A stretch of DNA of 64,000 nt, taken from positions 620,001 through 684,000 of the forward strand of contig CM073518.1 in the NCBI GenBank assembly GCA_037074615.1, given 5' to 3'. Below are positions 48,250 through 59,454 of the stretch, piece by piece (within the stretch, counting starts at the first letter, position 1; each line of letters begins with the position of its first letter). The position numbers and the translations under genes were made by a program. Source of the DNA: Leucaena leucocephala. Taxonomy: Eukaryota > Streptophyta > Magnoliopsida > Fabales > Fabaceae. The notes below the pieces were generated by a model. It worked only from the letters and a program-made list of their open reading frames with translations, ran no database searches and was not told the DNA's origin.

Positions 48250-49740
48250 TCAGGAAGAGGATACAACAGCACGACGCTTGTGTCCAATAAATGCTTGAAG
48301 AAGTTCCTGATAGCCACTCCTATAGTGGTCCAGTGAAAAGCAAAGTTGCCGTATTGCCTCCCTCTTTTCCTCCGCTCTGTCCGAGATCTCAGCGTTTTGC
48401 CTTGCCACCTCTTCCTCCAGCTCTTCCACTTGCAGTCTCAACTCATTTACTTGATTCAGTTTAATTTCAGATTCTGAACTCAATTCTGCCTGCTGCATTC
48501 GTAGTTGGCTTAGCTCTCTCTCCTTATTTTCAATCTGATCATCTCGGAAGCTCACCTCTGCCTCAAGTTTATGGATCGTAGCATTGGCTTCATCCTTTTC
48601 AGTCATGAGCATGTCATACTTATGTTTATGCCTGTCGAATTCCTTATTCAAAGCTTCTATATCATATTTCTTCCGACCAAGTTCTTCCTTCAAACGAGTG
48701 ACTTCACCTACCAATAGCAGCTGCTGTGCAGCATGCAGCACTTTCAGTTTCAACTTTTCAGCTCCACATTCCTCTAATTTATTTTCTAAAATGTTGCTTC
48801 TTGACTCCAATTCCTTGAGTCTATTGTCCATCTGTAGTTTTTCTTCTGACAAAGTTGCTATATCAGACTGCAGCTGATTTTTCTCCAAAGAGATCTGTTC
48901 CTGGGCATTAAGCATTTCAATCTTCAACTTTTGCATCTCAAGTTCATGTTTAGTTTCATTAGCTTTATGCCATATAATCCTGTCTTCTAGCTCTTGAATT
49001 TGCTTTCTTCCTGAATCAAGCCGGGCTTCTAATGTGGCTATATTCTCCTGTGCTGCTTCAAGCCGACCTTGTGAAACTCGAGTAGCATCACATGACCTCA
49101 ATACTTCCCCTCGTAACCCTGTAGCCTCATCATTTGATGCTTTGAGCTGTTCTCTAGCTACCTCCAACTCTTCCATCAACTTCGCTACCTTGTTGGAACA
49201 GTCTGGAACATGGGTTTCCAAAGCAGCTGTTTGTCTTTGCAACTCCAATACCTGTCCTCTTTCATATTCAAGGTCAGCCTCTCTCATTTTCAATTCATTC
49301 TGAACATGATCAAGCTGATCCTTGTGCTTCTCTATCTGACCCTTTAAATTGATAATCTCCTTTTCTGAGACCTGAATTTTCAAGTTTGAAATACTCAGCT
49401 CCTCCGCATTTTTAATAAATTTTCTAAGTAACTCTTCATAACTTATGTTCTTTATCGCCTGCAATACATTATCTGTGTCATCTACCTGGTCCATGTGATT
49501 CTGTTGTTTTAGACCATTAAATTCTTCTGAGGATAACGATGAGGATGATGAAGAAGGGGATCCAGAGCCCTCCTTCTGAGAGGTCACAGAGCTATCGCCA
49601 ACAGAGTTTAGAGACAAGTCTATATTGGCTGGTTGAAGGCCAGGTGTCTGCAATCCCTGCTTTTGGTAAGGAGTATAATATGGAGTCATCACCTGAGTCT
49701 CTTGGTCATGAACTGATTCAGAACTGTTAGAGCCTTCCAT
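48250..49740 (-). CDS. NET4-like coiled-coil protein without NAB domain
   Basis: Single coding exon, 496 aa, almost wholly heptad-rich coiled coil from about residue 95 to the end (Glu/Lys/Leu/Gln-rich, no Pro for long stretches). The N-terminal 90 residues are Ser/Gln-rich and probably disordered, including a Ser run. The C-terminal segment EEKREAIRQLCFSLDHYRSGYQ resembles the end of NETWORKED 4 proteins, which bind actin at the tonoplast, and is the basis of the name. The tryptophan-rich NAB (KIP1-like) actin-binding domain of NET proteins is not present in this exon. An in-frame TAG lies 18 bp upstream of the chosen ATG, and I saw no NAB-coding exon upstream. Function unknown; cytoskeletal or scaffold role inferred. 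Confidence 0.82.
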   Translation of the reverse strand: MEGSNSSESVHDQETQVMTPYYTPYQKQGLQTPGLQPANIDLSLNSVGDSSVTSQKEGSGSPSSSSSSLSSEEFNGLKQQNHMDQVDDTDNVLQAIKNISYEELLRKFIKNAEELSISNLKIQVSEKEIINLKGQIEKHKDQLDHVQNELKMREADLEYERGQVLELQRQTAALETHVPDCSNKVAKLMEELEVAREQLKASNDEATGLRGEVLRSCDATRVSQGRLEAAQENIATLEARLDSGRKQIQELEDRIIWHKANETKHELEMQKLKIEMLNAQEQISLEKNQLQSDIATLSEEKLQMDNRLKELESRSNILENKLEECGAEKLKLKVLHAAQQLLLVGEVTRLKEELGRKKYDIEALNKEFDRHKHKYDMLMTEKDEANATIHKLEAEVSFRDDQIENKERELSQLRMQQAELSSESEIKLNQVNELRLQVEELEEEVARQNAEISDRAEEKREAIRQLCFSLDHYRSGYQELLQAFIGHKRRAVVSSS

Positions 49741-52381
49741 CTCAAAATCTGATGGCTATGTCTTTGATAAGAACCTTGCACTAAAATAAAAATTCAAGTA
49801 TGAGTTCAGTTACCTTTGTCCTTTTAACATATTAGACCTAAAAGAGTTGAGAAGATAACCAATTCCCAAGTCCTAAAGGAATATAATGCCGACAGACTAT
49901 ATCCTTTCACAGCCTCAGAGACCTTGGTTATATAACTCACTGCTATAAATGATTAATTAACAAACATAACACTAGAAAAATAAAGCTATTATGATTTATA
50001 AAATGGGAATATCAAAATAAGCAAGAATCAAGTCATACAAATCAATATTCATAAGCTATGAATATTATAGCTCACGACAAACTTTACCCAAAGTATGAGA
50101 CCTGCATTTTTATTTTTATTTTTTTATATGCTGGAAGAAAAAACAAGAAAACTAATGCAGAAACAAAGACTACTCTCCTGATTCCTCCTGCAAGTAGATG
50201 AGACCTGCATTCTTGTTGTGAGCACTATCTTGTAAACCCAAAGTACTCCTTCAAAACGAGCAAAAGTTCTATAATGTTATCTCTCTATTCTAGCTCTATG
50301 AGTATACATTTCTTAGTTGACCTGAGTGACCTTCACATCATAACTATATCTAATCTGATTGTGTACAGTAAAACAAATCACGCCTATATGCATCGGCTTT
50401 GTCATTTGCCAGCAGCAAAGTTTGCGCAACAATTCATGCCTGGAGTGCCTACCTTCTCTTGGCCGGGCACACCCCCTACATACTTTCACTTCGTCTTCAT
50501 CGCTCCATCTTAAACCATGTCAATATAGTACACCATTGTAGCCTATTCACCCTTCAATAGACGTTAGACTTTGATGTATGGCGGTTTAAAGTTGAAATGA
50601 GCGAATTTACGACGACCCTTAAACGGCATACAATACTAGAGTAATTTATCATCATCAAACAAAACAATCATCGTTAAGGGTTGAAAAAGTACGACTAAAC
50701 CCACCACCAGAGCGAAACAGGAAGCAGTGTTGATTTCATCATTACCTATGATAAAGCGACTATGAAACAGATCTACGGCTACGGGGTCTCAAAATACACA
50801 GCCGAACCATGCAAGAGTGAAAAACTCGACGACATTGAAGTATAAATAATGAAGAAGAGTTCGAAGTTGTAGTTATACGAAGGGAAATTCACACAAACAG
50901 AATTATGGAGGGGATTCGAGAACCTGCAGTAGCTCTGAGCTTCAACCGCCGATGGCAGAGCAGATTCTGAGTATCAAATGAAGCTTGGAGATTGGGGCCC
51001 AAAAGAGGAACGAAAAGCGTGATAATTTTTTCTGGGGATGAGCTAAAAAGGATAGGAGGGAGGAGGGAGCGTGAGGCTGGAATTAAGCAAAAAACGAAGT
51101 GGGGGACTGGGGGTGCCTTTAAAACAGAGCCGGAAGGAAAAGGCTGAGTGACACAGAGACTTGCCTCCCCTCGATTTGGATTTGTCATGAAGCCCGCTCC
51201 TTTAAATTCCTTTATGTCCCCAAAATGCCCTTTTTTGAGTCATTTACAAAGTGCTGGAGTTCTCCGCCTTGAAAGGTCACTAAATTAGTGGGACTTTAAT
51301 GGTGTTTTTTTTAATTATAAGCTTTGAAAAATAAAAATTAAACTCCCAAATCAAATAATTTTTTTTAAAAAAACATTATAAATTGTAGTTACAATTTTTA
51401 AACTTTGAACTTGTTTGGTCAAAAAACACTTGTTTTTATTTGCCCATTACCTGTAATCTTGTTTATAATTACATTAAACAATCGAAACTTAATAAGTGGA
51501 TCTTCTCCAATCAATTTAGACCAATACTCACCAGTCTCAACTCCCCGCATGCAATCACGTGCCAACGATAAATCCCCCAAGTCATTCAGTCAACAATTCG
51601 CAACTCGTGAAAATTTTGGTTTCTCGTATTGATTGGGGCAATACAAGCAAAATATTATCAATGCGTTGATTAAATTTTATTATTTAACCGAACGAACAAA
51701 TTCGAGACTTATTGCACTGATGAAAACTAAAGTTCGTAAAGTAACGCACATATCAAGGTCTTACGTAAAATTATTGTTATGAATGTGTTATCGAATTCTA
51801 TATTTTTTGTTATCGAATTTCATTATTGCTTAAACTTTATGGATTTACATAAACATTCCTCCAGTTTCAAAAACAATTGTTTATTTAACGTTTTTAATAT
51901 GTTTTCAAGTAAAAAAAAACTGTCTTGAAATAGTTATTATTTTAAAATTTAATAAATTGTTAATTATTTGTAATATTTTACCATTCTTAAATAAAAATTA
52001 TGGTTAGTGTCCAGTAAATGGGGCCCAAGGACCATTAAATTTTCAGTATTAAAGAATACGGAGTTCATCTTTTTCATTCAACGCAACAGTCAAAATTTGA
52101 ATGGCGGTTGATGGGTGTATGGTGGCGTTCTCGTAATTCTAATACGACCAAGATATTAGACTTAAAGAGGTGGGCCAAGGGCCGGCCCGGAGGTATAATT
52201 CCCGCGAAAACAAATAAAATTATGGCGGGAAAAGAAATACGCGTAGCATCGAAGTTGACATCGGCCCTTATCATCACTGGCCTGCCGGGCCCATTCTATT
52301 TCATTTTCTCGGAAGAGTTGGTGAGTCTTTATTTTGGCCGAAAAACACGACAAAATAAATCTCTGTTTCCAAAGTCGAGGA

Positions 52382-52676
52382 TTTTATTTTGTTACATAAT
52401 CACATCGTTAGATAATAAATGTGATTATCTGATCCCTTGAAATAATCTGAACTTCGGCCTCAACAGGCAATTTAACACGACACAGTTTTGTCGTTTTTTT
52501 AAAAAAATGGTAAAATTTCCAAGTTTCCAGAATTGATGTTTTTATTTTGTTATATAATAATATATGTGAATGTGTCATGATCCCTTGAAATAGTCTGAAC
52601 TTCACCCTCAACAGGCAATTCAACAAGACATAGTTTTGAGCTTTTTTTTTTTTTAAAAAATGGTGGAATTGTTCCA
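52382..52676. repeat. Diverged tandem duplication, period about 150 bp
   Basis: Both units contain TTTTATTTTGTTA, GATCCCTTGAAATA, CTGAACTTC, CTCAACAGGCAATT and a T-run/A-run followed by ATGGT. Units lie about 52382-52515 and 52540-52676 and differ by substitutions and small gaps. Confidence 0.75.
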
Positions 52677-53200
52677 TATCCTCTGCATAAGGGTAGAAAG
52701 ATATAAAATCCTTTTATTTGATTTGGGAGGAACAGCCAAAAGATATAAAATGTTGAAAAACAATAAAGTAATAGATATAAGGTGGGGGTGGGGGAGTGGG
52801 AGTGGAAGATCAATTCATAGTAGCAAGCAAATCTTGTTTGACTTTTGGGATCTGAATTTGAGCGCTTGAAATATAATTTCAGATAATGGGATCTTCTTTC
52901 CACACACAATTTCATGCGCCAAATTCGCATCACAAGAGTCATTACGCATTTTGAGGGCCTTGTAGGATACCACACGTTATTAAGGAGGGAAAAAACACCA
53001 AGAATGCATATAAAACTCAGTCCATTTAGTTATTGTCATTTTCTCCATTGCAAAGTGGTCGGAGACACTGGCAGGTGTATGTACATGCGATCCAAGCGAA
53101 AGAGGTTGATTCAAGAAATCAATGGCTATTTTGGCAGTTCATTATTGTCATTTTCTCCTCATAGAAACTCGCGAATAGTAACAACCGATGCTATATATTT

Positions 53201-53220
53201 GTGTGTGTGTGTGTGTGTGT
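53201..53220. repeat. (GT)10 microsatellite
   Basis: Uninterrupted GT dinucleotide run. Confidence 0.95.
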
Positions 53221-53239
53221 TATGATCATGATTAGAGTC

Positions 53240-53537
53240 TAATTATGCATATACTGTGTGTATTCCATACTTAATGACTTTCCTGACATAAAAGAATCAT
53301 CCAATAAAGGCGTGATACATTTCTGTATAGTTTCAGAAATTTCATGTGCCTAGGAAGAATCACTGTTATTAACTACCCACTTAGTCCTTAATTATGCATA
53401 TACTGTGTGTATTCCATACTTAATGACTTTCCTGACATAAAAGAATCATCCAATAAAGGCGTGATACATTTCTGTATAGTTTCAGAAATTTCATGTGCCT
53501 AGGAAGAATCACTGTTATTAACTACCCACTTAGTCCT
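53240..53537. repeat. 149-bp perfect tandem duplication
   Basis: 53240-53388 and 53389-53537 are identical as far as I can read. Each unit runs from TAATTATGCATATACTG to ACCCACTTAGTCCT. Non-coding. Either very recent or an assembly artefact. Confidence 0.95.
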
Positions 53538-55131
53538 TATTTCTTTCCAATTTAGGGTTTAGGGTGAAAAGAAAGAAGTGCCAAAACAAGTCGATTAGAA
53601 ACAAAACTAGACTCTTTCTCTTGGGTTAATCCGACAATATTAATTTGTTTTTTTTAAGAATATTGAAGTATTGAAATAAAGGCAGCAGCTCTTCTTTTAC
53701 TTCTTTAATTATTTTAAAAATAAGCTCCAATAATTTCCCATGAATCTTCAGGAAATTCCCAAAATTACGTAGGTCCCATGCACCTATACAAAATCTGATG
53801 AATAATATATATATTTTTTTCAATTTGTGAAGACTAAGATTTCTAATAGATTTTATAATTTATATTTAATATTTGATTATTTTAACCAATTAAAAAATGC
53901 TAAAAAAGACAAAAAACCATAAACCCATTAATATTAATAATAGTAATAGAAAGTGCAGGTTTTTAAAATATTCGACCTTTATTAATAACCTTTGTAAAAA
54001 GCAAAATATTTTGATTAATTGACTTTTGCATTTAGGGCTTATCTATAATGGCGAACATAAAATTCCTCTAGTGGATGTTGTTGACAGCCACATGATTGTG
54101 TGGGTATTTATCTCCTACCCATTCACATGGCCACATGACCTTCATATTCTTTTCCCTTTTCTGCTTCTGCAACTTTTTCATTGGCTTTCTCCTGTACCGT
54201 AATTATATTAGATTACTTCCCTTTTATCTCTTGATTCATTTTTTTCCTGTTAAACCAGAAAGGTTCATAACTTTCTCCATGAAAATCGGAAACCTTCTTC
54301 ATGGAATCCCTCTGCATAGTGGTTGATAGAAAGAGGGAAGCAGAGTTCTCTTGTGCATATTTTGTGCATTGACCAAGAAGCTGACCCATTAATTAAAAAA
54401 GCTGTAACTTTCAAGGATGGGATAGTTTTCTTTGATTTTGACTTGTTAATTCTTTATTCCTAATTCCTGCTACTGTAATAGCCTACTTGGTCATACACAC
54501 GGCATTGCAGGCCGGACATGGGAGATAAAAGGCCGCAATCAGTTAATAAAATAGAATCCAAATAATCAATAAATTACGAAGAAAATGAATATATTGTCGG
54601 ACAGCATTAATATTATTTAAATTATATGATAACATTAAAAAGTGATTACTATGAAACATATTAAGGTCACATTCCCGACCAATTTCATTTTCATACCCAG
54701 TTAATTATTGGACAACACAGGAAAAACAGAAATTCTTGCCATGCTGTTCAAGGACAATTCTCCATTTCCAAAGCTATATCTTCTTCTCACTGCACGAATG
54801 TCTAATTATACGTGAGCACATATTGGGATTTGCTTACGAGTGTTCCATACGAAATGCCATATAAGTAAAAAAGCAATTTGGAGCCTTCTGAAGCACTTCA
54901 TAAAAGTCCAATCCTCCACTCCACCGAGTGAATCATACGCTAGTGATATGCCAGACTGTGTTATCGTCCATAGATGTCTACTTGGAATTTTTGATATTTT
55001 CAAAGATATTGAAATGGAAATGACCTCATCCCCAATAAAGATATCATTAACTAATGAATATTCCAATAAAAATGATTAACGAAGAGAGTAAAAAGCCTAC
55101 AATCATGACCCCATAAGACCATTCCCACTCC

Positions 55132-55138
55132 TATATAT
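55132..55138 (+). promoter_or_regulatory. Candidate TATA box of the MES17-like gene
   Basis: TATATAT within ACTCCTATATATGCTAC, 78-83 bp upstream of the chosen ATG. It overlaps an in-frame upstream ATG at 55137, which is the main reason for not using that ATG as the start. Confidence 0.5.
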
Positions 55139-55214
55139 GCTACGCATAAAGCTTAGCCCACCATTTATCAAAGCAAAAGTGATAAAGAATAGGCTGTTGA
55201 AGGCAGAGAAAGTC

Positions 55215-57872
55215 ATGGCTGTAAGAGACGATGGAGCTGACCTGAGAGGTACTATTCCCCTGAAGCAGCACTTTGTGCTGGTGCATGGCATAGGGGGAGG
55301 AAGCTGGTGCTGGTACAAAATCCGGTGCCTAATGGAGAACTCCGGCTACAAGGTTTCGTGTGTAGACCTCAAAAGTTCTGGGGTTGATCGAACTGACGCT
55401 GATTCTGTTCTTTCTTTCGATGATTACAACAAACCTCTTATGGATTTCATGTCTACTCTGCCTGAAAATGAACAGGTTTTCCCCTGTCCCCCATATCCAA
55501 TCTCTCTATCTGCCTCTTTCATCAGCTTAAATGAGAATTTACATGCAAGACAAAATAGTTCTGTGTAATTTTTAGGTGTTTTTTATCAGGTTCTCTGATA
55601 AAAACATGACAAGTCGATATTTTTTTACAGTTGAATAACTATTTCCAAAAACTTTCATCACATGTCGAGAATATGATAACAAATACTCGAGGAACTTTAT
55701 CTAAATCTCATCCACATGTAAACTATAGAGGCTAAGTTTCACTCCTGACACCATATTGGTGATGTCCTACAGGTGATACTCGTAGGACATAGCGCAGGAG
55801 GGTTGAGTATTACACAAGCCAGTCACAAGTTTAGGAAGAAGATCCGTTTGGCAGTCTATGTTGCAGCAACCATGCTCAAGTTGGGATACTGGACAGATGA
55901 AGATCTCAAAGACGTGAGTTATTTTCATTAAATCTGTTGTGCCACTTCTGCTTTTGAATGTCTCCTTGTAAGTTAGTTTCTTAAAGATTGAATTCAATGT
56001 GTTATGCACGGCTTTATTTTAAGCTTGACAAGAATAAATATTTGCTCACAGGGTGAGTGGGTATAGAATTGCCAAGTTTACGGTGAGTGACCGTAAACTT
56101 GGGGGTGACTGGTGAGTGTATAATATAGTAATGCATATTGGCTTCCATTGATGATGCATATTGTCTTAGTTTTCAAGGAATCAAGCAAGGATGACGTTGA
56201 TGGCTTGTTACAATAATTGGTTTCTCACTGTCTTCACGGACAAATTAGTTCTTGAAATTCTAAGGCCCACCACCATTATGCATTCGCCTACTCTGCCACA
56301 TGTTTTCTGAAGCAGCTGTTCAGCAATGGAGGAAATTTGAGCAGAATAGGAAAATTAAAAGAAGAAAAAACAGAGAGAAACAATAGGGATATCTCTTTTC
56401 CCTGTTTTTTCGATAATTCTTATTTTTTTAGCTGTCCACTTAGTTTGGTTACATTCATTACCATTCCCCACCTAAGAGCCTGAAATGTGTACGAGCAAAT
56501 GTTCTTCACCTCACTCATAATCATAATGTCCTCTTTCAATTTAATAAATTTTCCCCTCCGAAGCATTCTTATCGATGAGTTTGTGCCGATAAACCCCACA
56601 GGACCACAAAACAGCAATCTTCGTATATTAATCATGACATACATCTTCCATATCCATGTTCTCTCGTTTGGACACAAGAGTGTCAAATCTCTTGTTTTTT
56701 CCCTTCCTTTCAACTTGAACGGGTGTCATACGACAGCCCCGTTCCATAGTTTTATCTTTTTACTTTATAATTATTAGGTAATAGTAGTAATTTGTAACTC
56801 TGTTCAATCATCAGTGTACCTCCAATGATTGAAACATGAACGACTAATTTGTCAACCTAATGGCTTGCTTTTTATGATAGGCGTGTTGCTAGCTTTTTGT
56901 GCCTTAATTATAATGAAAAAGTGTTTGTGACGTGTGTGAAACAGGGGGTACCAGACTTATCTGAGTTTGGGGATGTGTACGAGCTTGGATTTGGACAGGG
57001 ACAGGATAAGCCTCCAACCAGTGCTTTGGTGAAGAAAGAATTTCAACGCAAAATCATCTACCCTTTGAGCCCTTATGAGGTATAGTGATAGTTCTCCCGG
57101 TAAAAGGTCGAAGAAACCAAGATATGCATGCCAACTCCATAAAACTGGCGGTAGGGACAATTATAATCCACATGACAAATGCCTCAATTTCAACCTTTGC
57201 TTTTCGGCCACATGTAGGACCATTTCTAACAAGCAGCAAAGCCACCTATGTTGATCTACGTTAAAAGAAGAGGAAACTGCATTTTATGATTGAAAAAGAA
57301 AAGCCAACTAAAAGCTAGAAGAACAAGTGGGCTTGGTTTCAAATTTTTAATGCACAGTGATTAAGAAAGACGTAGTTTTCCAACGAAAAGAATAAAAAAA
57401 AAAAGCGATTTTTTTCGGAAAAGCAAGCAACGGTAGCAAACAATCCAGGAAGTGGGACTAATTTACAGAACCTGAAAAAGTTATAAGAACATGTGGTATG
57501 ATAGGAATAAAAAACAAAATCTGAAAAAGCGAGTAAGTTGGGAGATAGATCTGATCTAACCAATGCAAAGGAATGTTGGTTGGGACGCAGGATTCGACGT
57601 TAGCTGCGATGCTGGTGAGGCCAGGGCCAATTCAGGCATTGACGAGCGCGCGATTCACAGAGGAAGAGGCGGGTGAAGTGGAGAAGGTACCGCGAGTGTT
57701 CATAAAGACAATGCAAGACAAGGTAGTGAAGCCAGAGCAACAGGAGGCTATGATCAAGAGATGGCCGCCATCTTCTGTGTACGAACTGGACACCGACCAT
57801 AGCCCCTTCTTCTCCGCTCCTTTTCTCCTCTTCGGCTTGCTTCTTAAAGCTACTGCATCTGCCTGCGCCTAG
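55215..57872 (+). CDS. MES17: Methyl-IAA esterase-like alpha/beta hydrolase (MES17-like)
   Basis: Plant methylesterase family (relatives of SABP2); Arabidopsis MES17 releases indole-3-acetic acid from its methyl ester. Exons: 55215-55475, 55773-55913, 56945-57079, 57591-57872; 272 aa, all introns phase 0. Oxyanion region FVLVHGIGGGSWCWYK is near residue 20. The nucleophile Ser is in VGHSAGGLS at the start of exon 2, the acid Asp in IKTMQDKVVKPEQ, and the base His in ELDTDHSPFFSAPF near the C terminus, so the triad is complete. GVPDLSEFGDVYELGFG and CVDLKSSG are typical of the MES17 branch, which uses GHSAGG instead of the GHSLGG/GHSFGG of other branches. No signal peptide, so cytosolic. Intron 2 (about 1 kb) carries a perfect 13-bp hairpin. 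Confidence 0.92.
56072..56102. repeat. Perfect 13-bp hairpin in MES17-like intron 2
   Basis: CCAAGTTTACGGT at 56072-56084, loop GAGTG, then ACCGTAAACTTGG at 56090-56102. GTGAGTG words recur on both sides. No known element recognised. Confidence 0.8.
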
Positions 57873-59454
57873 CCCTCCTTCCTTGCTTTTATTATACCTA
57901 TTCGCCTGCGGAGAAAGATGGAGAAAAAAACAATCGCCACTTTGATAAACACTTTCAATAAGTAATGAAGTATATTTATTTTGTATCTAATTTTATCATG
58001 AACGTTTTTTTTATCAAGCATTTTGTTATGTACGTCTAACAGAATCTTAATACCATTTTACTCGCTTATTTCGGAGTTAGATTACTGTCTTTAGGGTAAA
58101 TTGGCATTCATTATTCACTTAACCAAAACAAAAATACACAATATATGTATGATTATGATATAACTTATTCCACACCATCAAACTCTCTTTTTAACGTAAC
58201 GCAAGAGATAACCGATTACGTACGTTGTGTTCCCTTTGGACTTGGGTCATTGCTATGGCAGTGACCCCAACTCCATAAAAACACAGCCCTTTCGATTATT
58301 TCGACTCAATGAATAACATTCGGTTCATGTCTTGGAATCCGGACACGTTACGTAAATTGCGTAACAGCTAATCATTGCATCGTGCAAGTTATTCTGGATT
58401 GGCGTGCACCACATATGCCACGAAAAGCTACCGTTATTTTGGTTTTTTTAATCATTCTGCTATATAAAAGACCTTACATAACCATTTTGTTTTCCCGATC
58501 GATGCCCCCGACCTTCCTCCCTCTCGCCTTTCCTGCATTCTCCTCAACGTCTGTAATCCACCCTTTTTCAATGATTTCTTTCTTTCTTTTCCTTTTCTGC
58601 TTCTGGTTCAAATCGTTTCTATTCCGCGCTTGATTTTTTTGTTTCCTTTTTAGGATCTAAACCTGCCTGCCTGTCTTTATTATTCATTATTCAGACTTCT
58701 ATATAATTCGTGTTGGAATAAATAACTAGATATACGGGACTTATTCTTTTTGTTAAATCTTTTGCTTGGCTTTGGCCCAAAAAAAAAAAACTTTTGCTTG
58801 TTAGTTATCTATGATCTTCTTGTGTTCGTTTATGATTGATTGTTAGTGTTTGTTAAGATAGGATGGTGACAGCTTGTTTTCAATTACAAACCTCCAAGAT
58901 AATATTTTTTATTCTTTTAGTTAGTTTATTATCTGAGCTCAAGTTTTTGTCGGAAGAATGACGTTTTATCATCTGACGTCAATGGTTTCTTTCATGAGAA
59001 AACATGCTATCTATTTGTATTCCCCCACTAATCTCCTTTTAGTATTTTTCATTTTTCTTCAGCTTGGATTTGCATTCATTCGATATCCGAACTTTTTGAT
59101 GGAATTGTTGCAATTTCCACTGTTCTATGTCATACAGACTGGAAATAACTATTATTCTCTTGTCTTGAATTACAGCACTGGTAAGCTGATCTTCATGTAT
59201 TCAACAAGTACTGCTACATCCACCGTTTCCTTTAAACAGGGAAACAAAAACAACTTCTTTTTTCTGGATTTTGGTTTGCTTGCTACCAAGTGTTCGAGGA
59301 GCCCCTGAAGCATACGCCAACTTCCAATCTTTTAAGGGCATTGCTAGTTTTCCATCTCTCCCACTTGCGGTCTTCAATCTTCTGGAAAGCACATCTATAG
59401 TACTGTAGGTTTTATCAGCCATTTGCTCATCTGCCCGAATCATATTAAAGAATC
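57873..59454 (+). promoter_or_regulatory. S6K-like promoter and 5' leader
   Basis: A TATA-like TATATAAAAG at 58461-58470 is followed by a pyrimidine-rich leader (58500-58660) typical of TOR-pathway and translation-related plant genes. A leader intron probably spans much of 58.65-59.40 kb before the ATG at 59455. The first few hundred bases after 57872 hold the MES17-like 3' end. No other gene seen. Confidence 0.45.

Larger units (their letters stand above)
49741..55130. other. Large intergenic region between NET4-like and MES17-like genes
   Basis: 49.7-51.2 kb likely holds the 5' leader, a leader intron and the promoter of the minus-strand coiled-coil gene (a splice-like junction ends at about 49754, and a GC-richer stretch is near 50.9-51.2 kb). 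From 51.2 to 55.1 kb the DNA is AT-rich, with two local tandem duplications and a GT repeat listed separately. No open frame here is convincing. Confidence 0.5.

Noticed and set aside
50889..51188. 99-codon frame on - strand upstream of the NET4-like gene
   Set aside because: Most likely the 5' leader exon and promoter of that gene; no family match, no supported start.
52108..52440. 110-codon frame on + strand
   Set aside because: No recognisable domain and no flanking splice or promoter signals; composition like neighbouring non-coding DNA.
55137..55214. Upstream in-frame ATG as MES17-like start
   Set aside because: It overlaps the TATA-like sequence, so it is probably upstream of the transcription start.
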